From Acidovorax sp. A1169 (lineage in GTDB: Bacteria > Pseudomonadota > Gammaproteobacteria > Burkholderiales > Burkholderiaceae_C): a stretch of 64,000 nt of DNA. Positions 57,717 through 64,000 of the stretch are shown in pieces. Below the pieces are notes generated by a model that was not told where the DNA came from, did no database searches, and saw only the letters and a list, made by a program, of their open reading frames with translations. Position 1 is the stretch's first letter; every line of letters starts with the position of its first letter. The stretch is taken from contig NZ_JAUZDX010000004.1 of NCBI RefSeq assembly GCF_030704685.1, forward strand, positions 62,001-126,000. The letters are read 5' to 3'. The translations under genes and the position numbers were made by a program.

Positions 57717-60164
57717 TCAGCCGCGCAGCCGCGCGCCCACGCGCTGTGTGAGGTGCGTCACAGCCGCCTGCACGGCGGACTCGATCTCGGCCTCGGTCAG
57801 CGTCGCCTCATCACTGCCCAGGGTCAGGCGCACCGAAACACTCTTCTCGCCGGGGGCCAGGCCGCCCGCAGGCGTTTCCTCGCCGGCCTTGAGCGGCTTG
57901 GGGCGGTAGATGTCGAACACCACGGCTGAACGCAGCATGCCGCCAGGAACGGCCTCCTGCACGGCCGCGACGATCTCGGCGTGCGTCACGCGCTCGGCCA
58001 CCACCGGGGCCAGGTCGCGCTCGACGGCCTGGTGCTTGGCGACCGACTTGAACTGCGGCACCACGCGCTGCAGCACGGCATCGAGCTCCAGCTCGAACAG
58101 CACCGGCGCCAGCGGCAGCTCCCACGACTGGCGCCACTGTGGATGCAGCTCGCCCACGAAACCGATGGACTTGCCCTGCACCAGCACGCGGGCACAGCGG
58201 CCGGGGTGCATGGCCGGGTGCTCGCCCGGCTCGAACGTGGCCTGCAGCGGCGCCAGCAAGGCCTCCACATCGCCCTTCACGTCGAAGAAGTCGATGCCCT
58301 GCTCCTTGCGGCCCCATTGCAGCATGTCATTGGCGCCATAGGCGACGCCGGCCACGCGCATGGGCTGGTGAAAGCCCTCCACCGTGGTGTCGGTGTTCTG
58401 CACGCTGGCATCGCGCAGGAACACGCGGCCCAGTTCGAACACGCGCACGCGCTCGGCACGGCGGTCCAGGTTGAACTTGAGCACCTGCAGCAGCGAGCCG
58501 AGCAGGCTCGAGCGCATCACGCTCATCTGGCTGGCGATCGGGTTGAGCAGCTTGATGGGCTGCGCATTGCCCGCCAGCTCCTGCTCCCAGCGCTCTTCCA
58601 CGAAGCTGAAGTTGATTGTTTCCTGGTAGCCCAGGCCGGCCAGCGTGCGGCGCACGGCAAACGGGCTGCGCGTGGCCTCGGCCGGCAGCTTGGGCGTGAT
58701 GGGGGCCAGCGGCGGCGTGGTGGGCAGGTTGTTGTAGCCCACCATGCGCGCGACCTCTTCGATCAGGTCTTCCTCGATGGTGATGTCGAAGCGGTAGGCT
58801 GGCGGGACCACGGTGACGGAGCCCTCGCCTTCCGTGAACGGCAGGCCCAGGCGCTTGAACACGTCGGCGCACTGCGCCTGCGTGATCGGCATGCCGATGA
58901 CCTTGGCCGCGCGTGCCACGCGCAGCGTGACGGGCGCTGGCACGGGCACGTTCACGCGCTGGTCGTCCATCGGGCCGCAGGCCGTCTCGGGCGTACCGCA
59001 GATGTCGATCACCAGCTGCGTGATGCGCTCGATGTGCTCCACCGTCAGCTCAGGGTCCACACCGCGCTCGAAGCGGTGGCCGGCATCGGTCGAGAAGTTG
59101 TAGCGGCGCGAGCGCCCGGCCACGGCCTTGGGCCACCAGAAGGCGGCCTCGATGTAGATGTGCTTGGTGTCGTCCGAGACGGCGGTGGCATCGCCCCCCA
59201 TGATGCCGGCGAGCGATTCGACCTGCTGGCCGTCGGCGATCACGCCGACCTTCTCGTCCACTGTGATGGTATTGCCGTTGAGCAGCTTGAGCTGCTCGCC
59301 GGCCTTGCCCCAGCGCACGTCCAGACCGCCGTGGATCTTGTCCAGGTCGAAGATGTGCGAGGGGCGGCCCAGCTCGAACATCACATAGTTGGAGATGTCC
59401 ACCAGCGGCGACACGCCGCGCTGGCCGCAGCGGGCCAGGCGGTCGAGCATCCACTGCGGCGTGGTGGCGCGGGTGTTCACGTTGCGCACCACGCGTCCGC
59501 TGAAACGGCCGCACAGGTCGGGCGCGCTGATCTTCACGCCCAGCATGTCAGCCACCTTGGTCGCCACGGCCGGGAAGGCCGGCTGCGAGAGCGGCACACC
59601 GGTCAGCGCCGAGACTTCGCGCGCAATGCCATACACGCTCAGGCAGTGCGCCAGGTTGGGCGTGAGCTTGAGGGTGAACAGCGTGTCGTCAAGATTCAGG
59701 TGCTCGCGGATGTCTTGGCCCACGGGCGCGGAGGCATCGAGTTCGAGCAGGCCGCCATGGTCTTCCGAGAGCTTGAGTTCGCGCGCCGAGCACAGCATGC
59801 CCTGGCTTTCCACGCCGCGCAGCTTGCCCACCTTGATCAGAAAGGGCTTGCCATCGTCACCGGGGGGCAGCTCGGCACCCACCAGGGCGCAAGGCACCTT
59901 GATGCCTACGCGCGCATTGGGCGCACCGCAGACGATGTTGAGCAGGGCGCCCTGGCCCACGTCCACCTGGCACACGCGCAGGCGGTCGGCGTCGGGGTGC
60001 TGCACGGCCTCCTTGATCTCACCCACGACGATCTTCGCGAACGGTGGCGCCACAGGGCGCAACTCTTCCACCTCCAGGCCGGCCATGGTCAGCGTCTCGG
60101 CCAGCTCGGCGGTCGACAGGGGTGGATTGCAGAACTCACGCAACCAGGATTCAGGGAATTGCAT
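57717..60164 (-). CDS. pheT: Phenylalanine--tRNA ligase beta subunit
   Basis: An 815-residue subunit. The N-terminal part has the EMAP-like tRNA-binding domain (EVEELRPVAPPFAKIVVGEIKE, then HPDADRLRVCQVD), followed by the B3/B4 editing module and B5 and a C-terminal ferredoxin-fold anticodon-binding domain. Pairs with pheS, which lies 107 bases upstream on the same strand. Confidence 0.98.
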   Translation of the reverse strand: MQFPESWLREFCNPPLSTAELAETLTMAGLEVEELRPVAPPFAKIVVGEIKEAVQHPDADRLRVCQVDVGQGALLNIVCGAPNARVGIKVPCALVGAELPPGDDGKPFLIKVGKLRGVESQGMLCSARELKLSEDHGGLLELDASAPVGQDIREHLNLDDTLFTLKLTPNLAHCLSVYGIAREVSALTGVPLSQPAFPAVATKVADMLGVKISAPDLCGRFSGRVVRNVNTRATTPQWMLDRLARCGQRGVSPLVDISNYVMFELGRPSHIFDLDKIHGGLDVRWGKAGEQLKLLNGNTITVDEKVGVIADGQQVESLAGIMGGDATAVSDDTKHIYIEAAFWWPKAVAGRSRRYNFSTDAGHRFERGVDPELTVEHIERITQLVIDICGTPETACGPMDDQRVNVPVPAPVTLRVARAAKVIGMPITQAQCADVFKRLGLPFTEGEGSVTVVPPAYRFDITIEEDLIEEVARMVGYNNLPTTPPLAPITPKLPAEATRSPFAVRRTLAGLGYQETINFSFVEERWEQELAGNAQPIKLLNPIASQMSVMRSSLLGSLLQVLKFNLDRRAERVRVFELGRVFLRDASVQNTDTTVEGFHQPMRVAGVAYGANDMLQWGRKEQGIDFFDVKGDVEALLAPLQATFEPGEHPAMHPGRCARVLVQGKSIGFVGELHPQWRQSWELPLAPVLFELELDAVLQRVVPQFKSVAKHQAVERDLAPVVAERVTHAEIVAAVQEAVPGGMLRSAVVFDIYRPKPLKAGEETPAGGLAPGEKSVSVRLTLGSDEATLTEAEIESAVQAAVTHLTQRVGARLRG

Positions 60165-60271
60165 AGTCGAACTCTTGTACGGAAAGTGCCTTGCGCGGCC
60201 AGGATCTCGAAGCGCGCGCCAAGGCGAAAACGGCTGGGTGGCCCGGCCTTGCAGGCAGGGCCGGCCCTTGC

Positions 60272-61324
60272 TTACTGGAACTGCGACAAGAAGCGGATGT
60301 CGCCGTCGAAGAACAGGCGCAGGTCGTTCACGCCATAGCGCAGCATGGTCAGGCGGTCGGGGCCCATGCCGAAAGCAAAGCCGATGTACTTTTCAGGGTC
60401 CAGGCCCATATTGCGCACCACGTTGGGGTGCACCTGGCCCGAACCGGCCACTTCCAGCCAGCGGCCGGCCAGCGGGCCGGTCTGGAACTGGATGTCGATC
60501 TCGGCGCTGGGCTCCGTGAAGGGGAAGAAGCTCGGACGGAAGCGCAGCACCAGGTCATCGCTCTCGAAGAAGGTGCGGCAAAAGGCCGTGAAGATCACCT
60601 TCAGGTCCTTGAAGCTCACGTTCTCGCCGACCCACAGGCCTTCGCACTGGTGGAACATGGGCGAGTGCGTGGCATCGCTGTCCACGCGGTAGGTGCGGCC
60701 CGGCGCGATGACGCGGATCTCGGGCATGGGCTGGCCGGCATCCAGCGCGGCGCGGTGCTTCTTGACGTGCTGCACCGCGTGGCGGATCTGCATCGGGCTG
60801 GTGTGCGTGCGCAGCAGGTTGGGCGCCTCGGGGGTGCCGCCTTCCACGTAGAAGGTGTCGTGCATGGAACGCGCGGGATGGTCTTCCGGCGTGTTCAGTG
60901 CGGTGAAGTTGAACCAGTCGGTCTCGATCTCGGGGCCCTGGGCCACGTCGAAACCCATGGAGCCGAAGATGCCCTCGATGCGCTCGAGCGTGAGCGACAC
61001 CGGGTGCAGGCCGCCCTGACCGCGCTGGCGCCCTGGCAGGCTCACATCCAGGGCCTCGGCCTTGAGCTGGATCTGCAGCTCCGCATCGGCCAGAGCCTGG
61101 CGGCGGGCAGTGAGTGCGGCCTCGATGGCCTGCTTGGCGACGTTGATGGCCGCGCCGCGGGACTTCTTCTCGTCCACCGACAGCTGCGCCATGCCCTTCA
61201 TGAGCTCGGTCACGCGACCGGCCTTGCCCAGAAACTGCGCCTTGGCGTTTTCCAGATCAGCAGGGGTGGCGCTTTGGGCAAACAGTTGCGTCGCGCTCTC
61301 GACCAGGGAATCCAACTCGTTCAT
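60272..61324 (-). CDS. pheS: Phenylalanine--tRNA ligase alpha subunit
   Basis: A 350-residue class II synthetase subunit. The ATG at 61324 begins [15 protein letters not shown]; the coiled-coil arm is residues about 1-90. Motif 2 lies in the segment [23 protein letters not shown] and motif 3 near the C-terminus ([17 protein letters not shown]). Upstream are inverted repeats between rplT and pheS that may attenuate readthrough from the ribosomal genes. Confidence 0.98.
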   Translation of the reverse strand: MNELDSLVESATQLFAQSATPADLENAKAQFLGKAGRVTELMKGMAQLSVDEKKSRGAAINVAKQAIEAALTARRQALADAELQIQLKAEALDVSLPGRQRGQGGLHPVSLTLERIEGIFGSMGFDVAQGPEIETDWFNFTALNTPEDHPARSMHDTFYVEGGTPEAPNLLRTHTSPMQIRHAVQHVKKHRAALDAGQPMPEIRVIAPGRTYRVDSDATHSPMFHQCEGLWVGENVSFKDLKVIFTAFCRTFFESDDLVLRFRPSFFPFTEPSAEIDIQFQTGPLAGRWLEVAGSGQVHPNVVRNMGLDPEKYIGFAFGMGPDRLTMLRYGVNDLRLFFDGDIRFLSQFQ

Positions 61325-61343
61325 ATCGACTCTTGAAAATGAA

Positions 61344-61414
61344 CAAGGGCTAGTGCCTTCACAAGCCCTAGCCCTTGCTGTTATTGCGCAAACAGCCGTC
61401 CGGTAAGAGACGGC
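61344..61414. promoter_or_regulatory. Inverted repeats between rplT and pheS
   Basis: Two dyads lie here. A 10-bp perfect stem CAAGGGCTAG/CTAGCCCTTG (61344-61353 with 61368-61377) is 19 bases upstream of the pheS start. A 6-bp GCCGTC/GACGGC stem (61395-61400 with 61409-61414) lies closer to rplT. On the minus strand the first is followed only by TTCATTTTC, so it could be a weak terminator or attenuator. No Phe-rich leader peptide of the E. coli pheM type was found. Confidence 0.45.
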
Positions 61415-61428
61415 CGCCTGTCGTGAAC

Positions 61429-61788
61429 TCAAGCAGCCAGCTTGGCCTTGACTTGCTCCACGATGCTGCCAAAGGCAGCCTTGTCGTGCACTGCGAGGTC
61501 GGCCAGCATCTTGCGGTCGATCTCGATGGATGCCTTCTTCAGGCCGTTGGCGAACTGGCTGTAGGTCAGGCCCAGTTCGCGCGAAGCGGCGTTGATACGG
61601 GCGATCCACAACTGGCGGAACACGCGCTTCTTGGTGCGGCGGTCACGGTAGGCATATTGCCCAGCCTTCATTACCGCCTGTTTGGCGATACGGTAGACGT
61701 TACCGCGGCGACCACGGAAGCCCTTTGCAAGGGCGAGAACTTTCTTGTGACGGGCACGGGCCGTTACACCACGTTTGACGCGAGGCAT
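61429..61788 (-). CDS. rplT: Ribosomal protein L20
   Basis: A 119-residue basic protein matching bL20 end to end ([20 protein letters not shown]). AGGAG ribosome site before the ATG. Required for early 50S assembly. Confidence 0.98.
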   Translation of the reverse strand: MPRVKRGVTARARHKKVLALAKGFRGRRGNVYRIAKQAVMKAGQYAYRDRRTKKRVFRQLWIARINAASRELGLTYSQFANGLKKASIEIDRKMLADLAVHDKAAFGSIVEQVKAKLAA

Positions 61789-61812
61789 GTGAGTACTCCT
61801 TGTTCGTCGTTA

Positions 61813-62016
61813 TTAAAGGCCAGCACCGGGCAGCATTTGTGCAATAGAGCCCATATTGGTCTCATGCACAGCAACCGAACCGCGCAGTTGGCGCTTGTTC
61901 TTGGTGGTCTTCTTCGTCAAGATGTGACGCTTGAAGGCTTGACCGCGCTTGACGGTGCCACCGGGACGAACGCGGAAACGTTTTTTCGCGCTGCTCTTGG
62001 TCTTCATTTTGGGCAT
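61813..62016 (-). CDS. rpmI: Ribosomal protein L35
   Basis: A 67-residue basic protein matching bL35 ([20 protein letters not shown]). An AAAGGAG site lies 7 bases upstream of the ATG at 62016. The 189-base gap to infC contains three hairpins. Confidence 0.98.
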   Translation of the reverse strand: MPKMKTKSSAKKRFRVRPGGTVKRGQAFKRHILTKKTTKNKRQLRGSVAVHETNMGSIAQMLPGAGL

Positions 62017-62048
62017 GTGAATGCTCCTTTTCGTTGTGCTCGTGAGGC

Positions 62049-62135
62049 GTTTGCAAAGGGATCTGCAAACTTGTTGGCCCCGAGCCACTTTTTCAGCCGG
62101 TTTGCACCGGCTGTGCGGCAGCGTGTGACCGCTGC
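62049..62135 (-). promoter_or_regulatory. Structured rpmI leader
   Basis: Three hairpins precede rpmI on the minus strand: GTTTGCA/TGCAAAC (62049-62055 with 62064-62070), an 8-bp CAGCCGGT/ACCGGCTG stem with a 4-base loop (62094-62101 with 62106-62113), and GCAGCG/CGCTGC (62118-62123 with 62130-62135). By analogy with the L20-controlled leader of E. coli this is a plausible autoregulatory mRNA structure. Confidence 0.5.
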
Positions 62136-62205
62136 CTATCACCCGACGAGCCCCTTGCGGGACCCGCCTGGCAAATTCTGTCTCTTCCTTGAGGACTGCC
62201 AGCCG

Positions 62206-62808
62206 TCAGGCTGCGCTGCCGGAAGGCGTGCTCTCGGCACTGGCCTGCTTGGCAGCGGCGGGCTTTTTCTTGCCCGGCGCAATCATCATGATCATCTGGC
62301 GGCCTTCCAGCTTGGGAAACTGCTCGATCAGGATGGTGTCGGCCAGCTCGTCGCGGATGCGGTTGAGCAGCGCCAGGCCCAGTTCCTGGTGGGTGATTTC
62401 ACGGCCCCGAAAACGCAGCGTGATCTTGCACTTGTCACCCTCGGCCAGGAAGCGGCGGATGTTGCGCATCTTGATGTTGTAGTCGCCATCGTCCGTGCCC
62501 GGACGGAATTTGACTTCCTTGATCTCGATCACCGTCTGCTTGGCCTTCGCCTCGGCAGCGCGCTTTTGCTCCTGGTACTTGAACTTGCCGTAGTCCATCA
62601 GGCGGCACACCGGCGGATTCGCTGTTGCAGCGATTTCCACCAGATCCACATCCAGCTCACCTGCCATGCGCAGGGCTTCCATGAGGCTGACCACGCCCAA
62701 AGGCTCATTTTCCGGCCCGGAGAGACGGACTTCCGGGGCCATGATTTCACGGTTCAGGCGGTGCTTGCGCTCTTCACGGTGGCGACGATCACGAAATTCA
62801 GTAGCGAT
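62206..62808 (-). CDS. infC: Translation initiation factor IF-3 (non-AUG start)
   Basis: A 200-residue IF3 if begun at an AUC codon at 62808. This start gives [20 protein letters not shown], which matches the family N-terminus, and has an AAGGA ribosome site 8 bases upstream. The first ATG in frame (62742) would lose 22 conserved residues. A non-AUG start (AUU in E. coli) is the basis of IF3 autoregulation. Domain order: N-terminal domain, helical linker, C-terminal domain ending in a lysine/alanine tail. Confidence 0.95.
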   Translation of the reverse strand: MATEFRDRRHREERKHRLNREIMAPEVRLSGPENEPLGVVSLMEALRMAGELDVDLVEIAATANPPVCRLMDYGKFKYQEQKRAAEAKAKQTVIEIKEVKFRPGTDDGDYNIKMRNIRRFLAEGDKCKITLRFRGREITHQELGLALLNRIRDELADTILIEQFPKLEGRQMIMMIAPGKKKPAAAKQASAESTPSGSAA

Positions 62809-62832
62809 GGCTATCTTCCTTCAATCAAAATA

Positions 62833-62853
62833 CTACAAAAATTGTAGCTACAA
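62833..62853. promoter_or_regulatory. Hairpin between thrS and infC
   Basis: CTACAA/TTGTAG with a 3-base loop (62833-62838 with 62842-62847), overlapping a perfect 12-base palindrome TTGTAGCTACAA (62842-62853). On the minus strand the hairpin is followed by TATTTTG. A weak intergenic terminator or a processing site just upstream of the IF3 ribosome site. Confidence 0.5.
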
Positions 62854-62894
62854 CCGTACAGCTGGCAAGCGACAAAGCAGGTTTTGAATCAAAC

Positions 62895-64000
62895 TCAGGC
62901 TTTGGTGGCGATGTCATTGGCGATCAACTCAGCGAACGCTTCGATGGACATCACTCCGAGGTCACGATTGCCCCGGCCGCGTACTGCAACGGCGCCTGCG
63001 GCCTTCTCCTTGTCGCCCGCGACAAGGATATACGGCAGCTTTTGCAACGAATGCTCGCGTATTTTATACGTAATCTTCTCGTTGCGCAGATCCACCGCCA
63101 CCCTAAGGTCTTGATTCGGCAGTGCTTTTTGCAGCCGTTCAACAATTTCGCGACAGTAATCGGCCTGCGCGTCGGTGATATTGAGCACCGCAACCTGCAC
63201 CGGGGCCAGCCACAGGGGGAAGGCGCCGGCATAGTGCTCGATCAGCATGCCGATGAAACGCTCCATGCTGCCCACGGTGGCGCGGTGCAGCATCAGGGGG
63301 CGCTTGCGGCTGCCGTCCTCGGCCACGTACTCGGCGTCCAGGCGCTCGGGCAGGTTCGGGTCGATCTGCATCGTGCCGCATTGCCACTGGCGGCCCAGAG
63401 CGTCCTTGAGTGTGTACTCGATCTTGGGGCCGTAGAAGGCGCCCTCGCCTTCGGCGATCTCGAACTCGCAGCCCGAATGGCGCAGGCCATCCATCAGCGC
63501 CTTTTCGGCGCGGTCCCACGACTCATCGGTGCCGATGCGTGCCTCGGGGCGCGTGGCCACCTTGTAGATGATGTTGGTGAAGCCGAAGTCCTTGTAGACC
63601 TTCTGCACCAGCGCCGTGTAGTTGGCGCACTCCTCCAGCACCTGCTCCTCGGTGCAGAAGATGTGGCCGTCGTCCTGCGTAAAGCCACGCACGCGCATGA
63701 TGCCGTGCAGGCCGCCGGTGGGCTCGTTGCGGTGGCAGGCACCGAATTCGCCGTAGCGCAGTGGCAGGTCGCGGTAGCTCTTGATGCCCTGCTTGTAGAT
63801 AAGGATGTGGCCGGGGCAGTTCATCGGCTTGAGCGCGTACTCGCGCTTTTCCGACTCGGTGGTGAACATGTTCTCGTGGTACTTGTCCCAGTGGCCAGTC
63901 TTCTCCCACAGCTGCTTGTCCAGGATCTGCGGACCCTTGACCTCCTGGTAGCCGTTGTTGCGATAGACGCGGCGCATGTACTGCTCCACCTCCTGCCACA
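62895..64000 (-). CDS. thrS: Threonine--tRNA ligase (partial, C-terminal part)
   Basis: The last 368 residues of ThrRS; the gene continues past the right edge. Visible are the class II catalytic core ([26 protein letters not shown], motif 2) and the C-terminal anticodon-binding domain ([26 protein letters not shown]). The N-terminal editing domain lies outside. First gene of the thrS-infC-rpmI-rplT-pheST-ihfA series. Confidence 0.97.
   Translation of the reverse strand, partial: WQEVEQYMRRVYRNNGYQEVKGPQILDKQLWEKTGHWDKYHENMFTTESEKREYALKPMNCPGHILIYKQGIKSYRDLPLRYGEFGACHRNEPTGGLHGIMRVRGFTQDDGHIFCTEEQVLEECANYTALVQKVYKDFGFTNIIYKVATRPEARIGTDESWDRAEKALMDGLRHSGCEFEIAEGEGAFYGPKIEYTLKDALGRQWQCGTMQIDPNLPERLDAEYVAEDGSRKRPLMLHRATVGSMERFIGMLIEHYAGAFPLWLAPVQVAVLNITDAQADYCREIVERLQKALPNQDLRVAVDLRNEKITYKIREHSLQKLPYILVAGDKEKAAGAVAVRGRGNRDLGVMSIEAFAELIANDIATKA

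Overview
The window is GC-rich chromosomal DNA from a betaproteobacterium, most likely a member of the Burkholderiales close to Comamonadaceae (Acidovorax/Comamonas/Delftia type). The reasons are the conserved block thrS-infC-rpmI-rplT-pheS-pheT-ihfA-merR-tRNA-Pro, several Bug-type solute receptors paired with LysR regulators, and the overall metabolic content. No phage, insertion sequence, CRISPR array or rRNA is visible. Long open frames on the strand opposite real genes are common and are composition artefacts.

Layout. 1-6.9 kb: the 5' part of a periplasmic aldehyde oxidoreductase operon (paoABC), a beta-lactamase-fold hydrolase with a Bug receptor and a divergent LysR gene, a PEBP/YbhB protein and an AraC regulator. 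7.0-7.75 kb: six tRNA genes on the minus strand, a tandem duplication of an Ala-Glu-Asp cassette, just downstream of gltX. 7.8-21.6 kb: mostly housekeeping genes (gltX, purF, cvpA, a SPOR protein, folC, an ArsC-like reductase, a glycine-zipper protein, ppnP, argG, murB, yajQ, a retropepsin-like protease, a degenerate HD-GYP protein, plsY, ybaK). 21.6-27.2 kb: a second LysR/Bug/hydrolase locus with a clear palindromic operator, an aldo/keto reductase and another LysR gene.

27.3-46.9 kb is the accessory catabolic region. A minus-strand series encodes an SDR dehydrogenase, a flavin monooxygenase, a dienelactone hydrolase fused to a SnoaL-like domain, and a three-part ABC importer. Next to it, nine tightly packed minus-strand genes (44544 down to 36571) encode the alpha subunit, beta subunit and Rieske ferredoxin of a ring-hydroxylating dioxygenase, then a complete Liv-type ABC importer, then a ferredoxin-NAD(P)H reductase. 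Two AraC-family genes flank this operon. Uptake and first attack on an aromatic acid therefore appear to be encoded in one unit; the substrate cannot be read from sequence.

47-64 kb: prfB with its programmed +1 frameshift, a HAD phosphatase, pepN, a TPR protein, fbp, tRNA-Thr, a monofunctional proline dehydrogenase, small proteins, an SSB-like protein, a zinc-ribbon protein, tRNA-Pro, and the merR/ihfA/pheTS/rplT/rpmI/infC/thrS block, in which infC starts at a non-AUG codon and carries structured leaders around it. thrS runs off the right edge and paoC off the left edge.
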